From NCBI RefSeq assembly GCF_008041935.1, contig NZ_VKAC01000008.1, forward strand, positions 62,001 through 126,000: DNA of 64,000 nucleotides, written 5' to 3'. Both the position numbers and the translations under genes were made by a program. The notes beneath the pieces are model-generated. The model ran no database searches. It was not told the DNA's origin and saw only the letters and a program-made list of their open reading frames with translations. Source of the stretch: Quadrisphaera setariae. GTDB lineage: Bacteria > Actinomycetota > Actinomycetes > Actinomycetales > Quadrisphaeraceae. Position 1 is the first letter of the stretch; each line of letters starts with the position of its first letter. Positions 39,231 through 46,867 of this stretch are shown here, piece by piece.

Positions 39231-40129
39231 GGCGCCGCCGATGTGGGGGTGGGCACCAGCGGCGCCTCGGGCAGCACGTCGATGACGACACCGCTCAGGA
39301 GGTGACCGAACGCCATGCCCACGGGCTCGAGCCAGACCGGCGCCGTCGACAGCGCCGTCACCACGATGGCGACCTTCAGCAGCGCCTTTCCCGCCTGGAT
39401 CTTCGGACGACGGGTGCTGCGCGATGGCCTCCCGTTCGGCTTGGCCGTGTGAACGGGCGGCGGCAGAGGGCGGCGCTGCCCCGCGAGCGCAGCCGTCGTG
39501 AGCAGTCCCGGAGAGACCGCTCCACCGAGCTGCTCACCCAGGTAGCGAGCGATGGCTGTCACCTCCTGAGGCTGCAGCCGCGCCGGCAGTCCGCTCAGCC
39601 AGTCGACCAGCTGACCGTCCCCTAGGACGACGGCGCCGTCCGCCGTCGCCACGGGTTCGAGGTCCTGGCCGGTGAAGCACAGCGCTCCGCGCACGGCCCC
39701 GCGGTGCTGCGGCTCCAGCCCGGAGGCGACATCGGCGACCATCCGGACCACGTCGGCGCTGGCCTCCGCCTTGCGGTAGCCGCCTGCTCGGAGAACACCA
39801 TCGGCACCAACCACTGCGGTCGCTGACCAGTTCTTGGTGTCGACGACGACCACCCCGCCGGGGCCGACCGCTACGTGGTCGAGGTTGGCCTTCGGGCGGC
39901 CGGGCCAGTGGAGGTCGTGCAGCACCACCCACCCGGCTGCAACGAGACCCGACAGCACGTCGGCGACCTGGCGCTCGCCCGCGAGGCCAGCGCGCCAGCG
40001 CTGCAGGTTCTGCTCGATGCCGTGGATCTCCTGCTGGATCCCCGCGAGGGCGAGCTGCTTCGCAGCCAGTCGCCGTTCCAGCACCTCCACCTGCTGAGCG
40101 GCACCCGCCCCTGCCATCCGCTCGCTCAT
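39227..40129 (-). CDS. NERD-domain nuclease-like membrane protein
   Basis: 300 residues: an N-terminal coiled coil (about 8-45, VEVLERRLAAKQLALAGIQQEIHGIEQNLQ), then a NERD domain (about 50-195) with WVVLHDLHWPGRPKANLDHVAVGPGGVVVVDTKNWSA, keeping the aspartate and lysine of the active form. A basic, proline-rich linker and one or two hydrophobic segments follow (LLKVAIVVTALSTAPVWL, MAFGHLLSGVVIDVL). NERD is linked to DNA processing and defence. The ATG at 40129 is preferred for the G-rich element before it. It is coupled to the PD-(D/E)xK gene. Confidence 0.82.
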   Translation of the reverse strand: MSERMAGAGAAQQVEVLERRLAAKQLALAGIQQEIHGIEQNLQRWRAGLAGERQVADVLSGLVAAGWVVLHDLHWPGRPKANLDHVAVGPGGVVVVDTKNWSATAVVGADGVLRAGGYRKAEASADVVRMVADVASGLEPQHRGAVRGALCFTGQDLEPVATADGAVVLGDGQLVDWLSGLPARLQPQEVTAIARYLGEQLGGAVSPGLLTTAALAGQRRPLPPPVHTAKPNGRPSRSTRRPKIQAGKALLKVAIVVTALSTAPVWLEPVGMAFGHLLSGVVIDVLPEAPLVPTPTSAAP

Positions 40130-40147
40130 GGACGCCCCCCCAGCGTG

Positions 40148-40164
40148 CTCAGTCACTCACTGAG
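40148..40164. promoter_or_regulatory. inverted repeat upstream of the NERD gene
   Basis: CTCAGT-CACTC-ACTGAG lies 18 bases before the ATG of the NERD gene on the minus strand. It is a possible operator, weakly supported. Confidence 0.3.
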
Positions 40165-40334
40165 GGTGACGGCACGGACCGCTCCCCCACCAGCGCCCGT
40201 ACGGGTGGACACCAACGCCGCGGTGCGGGGCCCGGAGACGCCAGTGCCTGCCGACGCCCGCAGGGACAACACCGGGCTGGGCAGGTGTGGAAGCCTCGCC
40301 TCGCACGACGGGTCAGTGCCGAACGGAGTCAGCC

Positions 40335-41333
40335 ATGTCCACCAGCACGCCTCAGCTCACCGATGACCAGCTGGACCGTGCAGCCGGCGTGCTGCTCGGC
40401 CAGGCGGTCGGTGATGCGCTCGGCGTCCCCTACGAGTTCGTGCCTGATGACCGGTTGCCGCGCCTCGGCGACGACACCGACGGGCGCGCCGAGATGCTCG
40501 GCGGCGGGCTCGGCGACTACGCCCCCGGCGAGTACAGCGACGACACGCAGATGGCGGTGATCATCGCCGAGGTGTCCTCGCGCGGGCTCGACCTCACCTC
40601 CGCCGAGGCGCTGGACCAGATCGCCGACGGCTTCATCGCCTGGGCCGCGGACGGTCCCGCCGACATCGGCATCCAGACGGCCAAGGTGCTGCGCGGGACC
40701 TCACCCGGGCCCGGATCGGCCGACAGCATCCGCCGGGCCAGCGCCGCTCTCGCCGCCGCCGGAGAACGCACCGGCGGCAACGGAGCGCTCATGCGGACCG
40801 GGATCGTCGGGCTGACGCGCCTGCACGACCGGCAAGCCACCGCCCGCGCCGCGCGGGCTGTCGCCGAGCTGACCCATGCCGACCCCGATGCCGGCGACTC
40901 GTGCGTGCTGTGGAGCGAAGCGGTGCGGGTCGCCGTGCTGTACGGACGCTTCGCCGTCGACAGCGGTCTGGACCTGCTACCGGCCGAGCGGCGCCAGCTG
41001 TGGGCCGACCGCTTGGAGGCCGCCGCTCGTGGAGAGCGCGACCGCGCAGCGAGCAACGGCTGGACCGTCGCGGCGCTGCAGGACGCGTGGACGGCGATCG
41101 CCTCCACGCCGGGGAGCCAGCTCGAGCCGGCGCTGCACGCCGCGGTCCGCACTGGGAACGACACGGACACCGTCGCGGCGATCGCTGGAGCGCTGCTGGG
41201 CGCTCGGTGGGGCGCCAGCGCCGTGCCGGCCGCCTGGCGCGACCTGGTGCACGGCATCGGCGGCCGGCGAGCCGCTGACCTGCAGCGGCTCGCTCGGGAC
41301 ACCGCGACCTCAGGTACGGGCGAGCAGGTCTGA
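40335..41333 (+). CDS. ADP-ribosylglycohydrolase (DraG-like)
   Basis: 332 residues, all-helical ADP-ribosyl hydrolase. The N-terminal motif DRAAGVLLGQAVGDALGVPYEF is diagnostic. Metal-binding residues appear in YSDDTQM and in the C-terminal GNDTDTVAAIAGALLGARWG. It removes ADP-ribose from proteins, nucleic acids or small molecules using two magnesium ions. The ATG at 40335 places the family start correctly. No ADP-ribosyltransferase or DUF4433 partner is adjacent, so its target is open; the setting among nuclease genes hints at a role in defence or repair. Confidence 0.9.
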   Translation: MSTSTPQLTDDQLDRAAGVLLGQAVGDALGVPYEFVPDDRLPRLGDDTDGRAEMLGGGLGDYAPGEYSDDTQMAVIIAEVSSRGLDLTSAEALDQIADGFIAWAADGPADIGIQTAKVLRGTSPGPGSADSIRRASAALAAAGERTGGNGALMRTGIVGLTRLHDRQATARAARAVAELTHADPDAGDSCVLWSEAVRVAVLYGRFAVDSGLDLLPAERRQLWADRLEAAARGERDRAASNGWTVAALQDAWTAIASTPGSQLEPALHAAVRTGNDTDTVAAIAGALLGARWGASAVPAAWRDLVHGIGGRRAADLQRLARDTATSGTGEQV

Positions 41334-41436
41334 CGCGCGACGCAGCCCCGCCACTCGGGTGCTCGCCCCACGCCGTGCGTGTGACGCAAGGCCGCCGTGG
41401 CTGTCCCGGACTCCCTTGGCGAGCAACCATCGACCC

Positions 41437-41832
41437 GTGTCCGTGGCTTCCTCCAGCGCCCGCCCGAGCCTTGCGCCCGAGGTCTGCGACTTCCGCCTCC
41501 ACCAAGGCGAGTGGCTGGTCCGCCCTGGCAAGAAGCGCACGCGGGTCACTCCTCACCGCTGGGACCGCCTCCCGCTCTTGCGCGCCGCCCTCATCGCCGC
41601 CGCGCGCGAGCGCCGCACCCTGACCTACGCGGAGGCGTCACAAGCTGCGGACCGCATCGCCCTGCCGCAGGGCATGGGTGAGGTGCTGGACCTCATCGGC
41701 GAGGACTGCCGACGCCGCGGCGAGCCGGACCTCGCGGCGCTCGTCGTCGAGAAGGCCACGCGCGAGGTCGGCCACGGCTTCTCCGAGGATGCGGTCCGCA
41801 TCCGCGAGGCGTGCTACTCGCACTGGGCCTGA
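41437..41832 (+). CDS. hypothetical protein, possible winged-helix domain
   Basis: 131 residues from GTG. After a low-complexity start it reads DFRLHQGEWLVRPGKKRTRV, then LLRAALIAAARERRTLTYAEASQAADRIALPQGMGEVLDLIGEDCRRRGEPDLAALVVEKATREVGHGF. The LTYAEA...MGEVLDLIGEDCRRRGEPDLAALVV stretch recalls small domains fused to HNH or restriction proteins in actinobacteria. I cannot name it. It ends 4 bases from the end of convergent mcrC. Confidence 0.55.
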   Translation: MSVASSSARPSLAPEVCDFRLHQGEWLVRPGKKRTRVTPHRWDRLPLLRAALIAAARERRTLTYAEASQAADRIALPQGMGEVLDLIGEDCRRRGEPDLAALVVEKATREVGHGFSEDAVRIREACYSHWA

Positions 41833-41835
41833 CGG

Positions 41836-43032
41836 TCAGAGGCTCCGGCTCGGCGCTGGCGCGGCAGGTGCGACACCATCCGCGCCGGCCGGCGTCACCG
41901 CGGTCGCCGGGAGCTGGATCGTCTCGACGTCGACGTCTCCGATCGACACGACGCGCGTCACCAGCGGCCCGTCGCTGGCCGGGTGGACCAGTGACGCGCG
42001 GCGCAGTCCGAGCCGGTGGCAGTACGTGACCATCTGGTAGACGTCCGCGGCGCTCGGCGTCGAGCCGAGCCGCTTGTACTTGGCGTCCAGGAGCCGCTCG
42101 ACGCGTCCGTCGTCGTCGAGGACGACGACGTCGGCTCGCGCGGTGATCTCGCGGCCGTCGGTGACGGCGAAGGGGTGCTGCTGGACGACGCGACGCCCGG
42201 GGTGCTGGCCGCACGCCCACAGGGCGACGGCGTCCTCCCAGACCTGCGGCAGCGCGAACAGCAGCGACGACGACCGCAGGCCCGCCCCGCCGAGGTCGAG
42301 CTCCTGCGCCTGAGCGACGGTGATCGCCAGCTCCAGCGCGGCGTCGTACCGGCCGAGCCGGTGGGTGCCCACGAGCGCGCGCAGCGCGCTGGCCGACAGC
42401 GACGTCGGGGACACCGGGCCCATCGCCGCGGTGCTGCGCAGCACCGCCCGCTCCGCCACCTCACGCAGCCCCGACCGATGCAGTGCGGCCAACGCGGCGG
42501 CGAGCTGCTGGTGGCGAGGGGTGTCGGTGGTGAGGCGCCGCACCCGCGTGACGAGCTGGTCCGCGCGGGCCATCCGCCGACCCAGGTGCTCGCGGACGTC
42601 GAGCACCCCGCCGTACGGCGGCCTGTCGAGCCGCCGCGTGACGTACTCCTTGGCGAGCCCGGCGGCGACGAGCCCGTCGACCTCGCGAGCCAGCGACAGC
42701 GCCAGCACGTCGACCACCCCAGCGCCCGCTCCCCCGGGCGTCGCGCCCGCGTGGTGCAGCGAGGGGAACCGTCCGGTGACCCGCAGGAGGTGCAGCAGGT
42801 CGGCCGTGCTGATCCGACGGCTGGCGACGTCGAGGACGACGCCCGACGGCAGCGCGATCCGCCCCGCGACAGATCCCAGGACGACGTCGAACTCGCCCGC
42901 CCTCGCCGTCGGCGTCACCGACTGCACCACAGCGCCGAGGAGCCCGACGACGGCGACGCGGTCAGCGTCGTCCAGGTGCAGGCGCGCCGTCGTCCACTCC
43001 GAGACGGGTACCAGCTGCGGCGTCGCTCGCAC
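41836..43032 (-). CDS. mcrC: McrC-like subunit of a modification-dependent restriction system
   Basis: 398 residues. The N-terminal beta-rich part is followed by a helical region with REHLGRRMARADQLVTRVRRLTTDTPRHQQLAAAL and a C-terminal PD-(D/E)xK nuclease: VWEDAVALW, ITARADVVVLDDDGRVERLLDAKYKRLG, DVYQMVTYC. The aspartate in RADVVV and DAKYK are the catalytic core. McrC is the nuclease and GTPase-stimulating partner of McrB. The GTG start lies 2 bases after the mcrB stop, so the operon is mcrB-mcrC. Confidence 0.88.
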   Translation of the reverse strand: MRATPQLVPVSEWTTARLHLDDADRVAVVGLLGAVVQSVTPTARAGEFDVVLGSVAGRIALPSGVVLDVASRRISTADLLHLLRVTGRFPSLHHAGATPGGAGAGVVDVLALSLAREVDGLVAAGLAKEYVTRRLDRPPYGGVLDVREHLGRRMARADQLVTRVRRLTTDTPRHQQLAAALAALHRSGLREVAERAVLRSTAAMGPVSPTSLSASALRALVGTHRLGRYDAALELAITVAQAQELDLGGAGLRSSSLLFALPQVWEDAVALWACGQHPGRRVVQQHPFAVTDGREITARADVVVLDDDGRVERLLDAKYKRLGSTPSAADVYQMVTYCHRLGLRRASLVHPASDGPLVTRVVSIGDVDVETIQLPATAVTPAGADGVAPAAPAPSRSL

Positions 43033-43034
43033 GG

Positions 43035-44558
43035 TCAGGACTGCTCGCCGAGCAGCCGCTCGACCCGCTCCTCGAGCGCGACCAGCTGCTCGGGCCGCTC
43101 GAACCAGTGCTCCTGCAGGTAGGGCCGCAGCTGGTAGCGCCAGACCCGAGCCAGGCCCGCGGCCGAGGTGTCCGGCGCCATCCAGAACGAGTGGCCGGGC
43201 GCGCCGGGAGCGTCGCGGCCGACGGCGTCCTGCACGAGGTCGAAGAGGTCGAGCACGAGCGCCCGGGCGTCCGCGGGCTGCCCTGCCACGTGGTGCTCCA
43301 GCACGCCGCGGTCAGGGCGGACCTCCACCGTGTGGAACCGCCGCCGCAGCGCGAAGTCGACCAGCGCCAGGCTCCGATCAGCGGTGTTCATCGTGGCCAG
43401 CAGTACGAGGTTGGACGGCACGGAGAAGTCGTCCTGGCTGTATGGCAGGCGCACGGAGAGCTCATCGCGGTACTCGAGGAGCACGAGCAGCTCCCCGAAG
43501 GCAGCGGCGAGGTCGGCGCGGTTCATCTCGTCGACCAGGACGACGTGGGTGTGGTCCCGGTCGGCGCGGGCGGCGTCGCACGCCTGCCGGAACACACCGG
43601 GTCGCACGACGTACGAGAACTGCCCGGCGGTGGCGCCCCGGCCGACCTCCGGGCGGAGCCCCTCGACGAAGTCCTCGTAGGAGTACGCGGGGTGGAACTG
43701 CACCGTGGTCACGCGAGAGGAGTGACCGGCGAGGTGGTCGGCTAGCCGTCGAGCCACCCAGGTCTTGCCCGTGCCGGGCGGGCCGTAGAAGACCATCTGC
43801 CGCTTGCGCGGGTCGGAGAGCAGCTCGATCCACTCATCGAGGTCCTCCGGGGCGACAGCCTCACTGATCTCCATGGCCGCCTCCGGACCGGGAGCGCCGC
43901 TGGTCGTTGCCCCGCTCGCCGCCGACCTCGGCGGGCTCGGCGGGTCCTGCTTCGCGAAGTGCTGCTGCGCCCTGGCGAGGACGGCGTCGACCTCCTGAGC
44001 GGCGAGCCCGTGCTCGGCGCGCAAGGTGGCGACCCGCTCGGCGAACTCCCGGTAGCCCGGCAGCGCTGACTGCTGCCCGATGACGCGGCCGCCGTCGAGG
44101 ACCGCCAGGCCGGTGGCTGTGGCGGTGATCCACACGGGGAAGCGCTCGGGATCGCGCAGGTAGAGGAGCATCGTGGGGAGCACACGACCCGCACCGGGGA
44201 AGGTCGACGGGGTCTTGCAGACCTGGTCGAGGAGGGCGAGCGCGTCCTCCTCGGAGCCTTGCCAGAGCTCCTCGACCCGCCGGTTGAAGAGGTCGAGGTC
44301 GGCGGTGACGACGTTCAGCCAGCCGCCGAAGAACGCCGGCGAGAACCTGTTGCGCATCTGGACGCTGCCGCGCTGGTGGCGGTTGCAGGCTGCGCCGAGC
44401 GCGGCGGCGTCGTCCTTGGACATCCGCCCGGCCTTCGCGTCAAGGAGCGCCCTCGCCTCCGCCTCGGGTCGGAGGCGGCCGGGCACGAACTCCGGCCCGA
44501 ACAGCTCACGGCGTTCACGGACGTACTCGGCGACGGCAGCGCGCTCCGGTGCGGGCAT
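43035..44558 (-). CDS. mcrB: McrB-like AAA+ GTPase
   Basis: 507 residues. An N-terminal domain (about 1-225) presumably recognises DNA and differs from the E. coli one; it contains RHQRGSVQMRNRFSPAFFGGWLNVVTADLDLFNRRVEELW and FPVWITATATGLAVLDG. The AAA+ module follows: Walker A GPPGTGKT (259-266), HPAYSYEDFVEGLRP, Walker B VVLVDEMNRAD, and MNTADRSLALVDFALRRRF, the McrB signature with the sensor arginine. It forms GTP-driven rings that load McrC. CAGGAT lies 6 bases before the ATG, an off-consensus leaderless layout. Confidence 0.9.
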   Translation of the reverse strand: MPAPERAAVAEYVRERRELFGPEFVPGRLRPEAEARALLDAKAGRMSKDDAAALGAACNRHQRGSVQMRNRFSPAFFGGWLNVVTADLDLFNRRVEELWQGSEEDALALLDQVCKTPSTFPGAGRVLPTMLLYLRDPERFPVWITATATGLAVLDGGRVIGQQSALPGYREFAERVATLRAEHGLAAQEVDAVLARAQQHFAKQDPPSPPRSAASGATTSGAPGPEAAMEISEAVAPEDLDEWIELLSDPRKRQMVFYGPPGTGKTWVARRLADHLAGHSSRVTTVQFHPAYSYEDFVEGLRPEVGRGATAGQFSYVVRPGVFRQACDAARADRDHTHVVLVDEMNRADLAAAFGELLVLLEYRDELSVRLPYSQDDFSVPSNLVLLATMNTADRSLALVDFALRRRFHTVEVRPDRGVLEHHVAGQPADARALVLDLFDLVQDAVGRDAPGAPGHSFWMAPDTSAAGLARVWRYQLRPYLQEHWFERPEQLVALEERVERLLGEQS

Positions 44559-44648
44559 CCCCCGATCCTGCCTACTGCGAGTCCCGCCCTCGTCGGAGGG
44601 ACACCCACTGGGCTCTCCGTGATCAACCGCCTCTGCTGACGCCGTGTG

Positions 44649-45551
44649 ATGAGCTATCGCCGTGGACAGCGATGTCGAGCGGGACATGCGCGACGGATCA
44701 TGCGATGGGTCGAGGAGCGCGCCGCGCACAACGGTGGCTGGATCTCCCGCGCCGACCTGCTCGGCCACACCCTGGAGGACGGCACGTCCCTACCGCTCAT
44801 CGACTACTCCCGGGGCAGCAGGAACCCCCAGTCGATGGTGGCGACCCTCGCCATCGTCAGTGCGACCGACGGTCCGTACGCCGACCGCGACTCCGGTGAC
44901 GGTCTCCTCCACTACGCCTACCGCAAGGGCGGCTCGGGTGGCGACAACACCAAGCTGCGCCAGGCCTACGAGCGCGGCCTGCCGCTGATCCTTCTTCTCA
45001 AGCCCGAACCGAATGTCTACATCCCGGTGCATCCGGTCTACGTGGTCGCCGACGACGGAGCGTCGGCCAGCTTCACCACCGCCCTCGACGAGTCGTTCCT
45101 GTTCATGCGGGATGTCGCACACCCCACGGAGGACCAGCGCCGCTACGCGGTCCGGCTGGCCAAGCAGCGGCTGCACCAGCCGTACTTCCGCGGGCAGGTG
45201 ATCCGCGCCTACGCCACGCGGTGCGCCATCTGCTCGCTGCGCCACGCGGAGCTGCTCGAGGCCGCGCACATCTACCCCGACAGCCACCCCGACGGTCGCG
45301 CCGTGACCACCAATGGCCTGAGCCTGTGCACCATCCACCACCGCGCGTACGACGCGAACCTGCTCGGCATCTCCCCCGACCACCGGGTGGCGATCAACCA
45401 GGCGCTGCTCGACGAGGTGGACGGCCCGATGCTGCGCCACGGACTGCAGGACATGCACGGCCGGACCATCGACCTCCCGCAACGCCCGCGAGACCGCCCC
45501 GACAGGGACGGCCTCGCGTGGCGCTACGAGCGGTTCGTCTCCGCTGGCTGA
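44649..45551 (+). CDS. HNH endonuclease, restriction-type
   Basis: About 300 residues. The N-terminal 140 are of unknown fold with YRKGGSGGDNTKLRQAYERGLPLILLLKPEPNVYIPVHPVYVV. The C-terminal HNH domain (about 170-235) is complete: RCAICSLRHAELLEAAHIYPDSHPDG, then TTNGLSLCTIHHRAYDANLLGISPDHRVAI, with both zinc cysteine pairs and the H-N-H residues. Proteins like this are commonly annotated putative restriction endonuclease (HNH_2). It is divergent from mcrBC. The start is uncertain: ATG at 44649 is chosen, ATG at 44700 would remove 17 residues. Confidence 0.85.
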   Translation: MSYRRGQRCRAGHARRIMRWVEERAAHNGGWISRADLLGHTLEDGTSLPLIDYSRGSRNPQSMVATLAIVSATDGPYADRDSGDGLLHYAYRKGGSGGDNTKLRQAYERGLPLILLLKPEPNVYIPVHPVYVVADDGASASFTTALDESFLFMRDVAHPTEDQRRYAVRLAKQRLHQPYFRGQVIRAYATRCAICSLRHAELLEAAHIYPDSHPDGRAVTTNGLSLCTIHHRAYDANLLGISPDHRVAINQALLDEVDGPMLRHGLQDMHGRTIDLPQRPRDRPDRDGLAWRYERFVSAG

Positions 45552-45800
45552 CCGGGGCTGCTCTCACGACGACTGTCGATTTAGCTAGCGCTTGTGACAT
45601 CGATGCCGTGCAGCTGAGCACTCCGTCTCGATGTGGTGGGTGGTGTCGCCGTCGTCCCGCACCACGCGGTGGATGGAGCCGGCATCTCGGGCGAGACGTC
45701 GCCACTCGGAACTTCGCGGGGCTCCCTCAACTGCGGTCACGGCGCGGCTAGCACGTGAAAGCCCCCCGGCGGGATGCGACTTCCCGCCAGGCGACTCACG
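45552..45800. other. 249-base intergenic region
   Basis: Apart from the hairpin at 45768-45788 I see nothing convincing. It includes TTTAGCTAGCGCTTGTGACATCGATG (about 45581-45605), a locally AT-richer patch that could be a promoter remnant or boundary. Confidence 0.35.
45768..45788 (-). terminator. hairpin after the DUF4190/DUF4352-type gene
   Basis: GGCGGGA-TGCGACT-TCCCGCC, a perfect 7-bp stem, lies 12 bases beyond the stop at 45801 on the minus strand. Confidence 0.55.
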
Positions 45801-46655
45801 TCATCGCACTGGCACGGTGACGGGCTTGTCGAAGAGCCCATCGCGTAGCTCGAGCCCGGAGAGGTCTGCGCCCTTCGGCACGTCGAAGAGGAGCGACCCG
45901 CTGAGCGTGTTGCCGGGGTTGATCTGGTCGAACAGTCCCGCGCCGCTGTCGAGGTAGATGGAGTCACTTGATGCGGAGAACTCCTGCCCGCTCCCGTTCA
46001 GGAGCGTGGCCTGCGAGGACGTGAAGTAGTTGGCTCGCTGACCATTGTTCAGCACCGACAGGTCTGCTTGGCAGAACTGGCCCTGCGCGTCAGCGCCGAA
46101 GGTGCGGCTACCAACCCGGCTGATGCCGCACTTGAAAGAGGTGACCGTGAAGGTGAGGTCTCCTGAGACGGCAGGGATGCCAATCCCGGCAGCGGGAGCC
46201 GCCGGGGCTGGAGGCTCGGGTGCGGGCGCTGATGACGTCGGCGCCGGCTCCGGTGCACTGGTCGAGGGTGCGGCACTCGGTGCAGCCGACGAGGTCGGCG
46301 CTGCCGAGGACGGGGACGCTGACGCCGCAGGCGATGCGGTCTGGGCAGGCTCGGCCGTGTCCGTCGACGTGCCCGAGGCAAAGGCGGCGATCGTGATGAC
46401 GATGCTCGTCAAGGCCGCAAGGGCCCCCAGCACGATCGAGGTGATGCCCAGCCCTCTTCCACGGCCACTCAAGGCCGTAGCCCTCCGAAGGGCCACGACG
46501 CCCAGCACGATCGCGGCGACTCCCAGGAGGAGGCCGAAGACCGGGACCCACCCGAAGATGAAGGCAACGCCGGCGGTCACGATCGCACCGGTCGCCCATC
46601 CGTTGGTCGGCTGACGGACGTCAGGTGTCCCCACATAAGGCTGGTGCATCGACAT
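45801..46655 (-). CDS. DUF4190/DUF4352-type membrane protein
   Basis: 284 residues. After MHQPYVGTPDVRQPTNGWATG come two to three membrane helices of the DUF4190 type (AIVTAGVAFIFGWVPVFGLLLGVAAIVLGVVALRRA, GLGITSIVLGALAALTSIVITIAAFASG). A long Pro/Ala/Ser linker follows (about 105-165), then an extracellular beta-sandwich like DUF4352 (ITFTVTSFKCGISRVG, CQADLSVLNNGQRANYFTSSQATLLNGSGQEFSA, LFDVPKGADL). Such proteins bind or stabilise surface components. GGGGGAG lies 6 bases before the ATG, one of the clearest ribosome binding sites in the window. Base composition is slightly less GC-rich than its neighbours. Confidence 0.82.
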   Translation of the reverse strand: MSMHQPYVGTPDVRQPTNGWATGAIVTAGVAFIFGWVPVFGLLLGVAAIVLGVVALRRATALSGRGRGLGITSIVLGALAALTSIVITIAAFASGTSTDTAEPAQTASPAASASPSSAAPTSSAAPSAAPSTSAPEPAPTSSAPAPEPPAPAAPAAGIGIPAVSGDLTFTVTSFKCGISRVGSRTFGADAQGQFCQADLSVLNNGQRANYFTSSQATLLNGSGQEFSASSDSIYLDSGAGLFDQINPGNTLSGSLLFDVPKGADLSGLELRDGLFDKPVTVPVR

Positions 46656-46867
46656 GGTGTTCTCCCCCTTGAACGCCTGTTCGGCGTCGGCACCATACGT
46701 CGTCCTCGACGATCGCACGCACGTGCAACGCCGAAGCACCTGGACGGGGGTTGGACGTTTCCTGTAAAGGTCCCGCTCACCCGGCCACGGCCGAAAGCAG
46801 CACATCTCTGCAGCTCAAGTTGCCGAACCTCAGATGCCGAGCATCGGCCACCGTCGACTGTGGCCGC

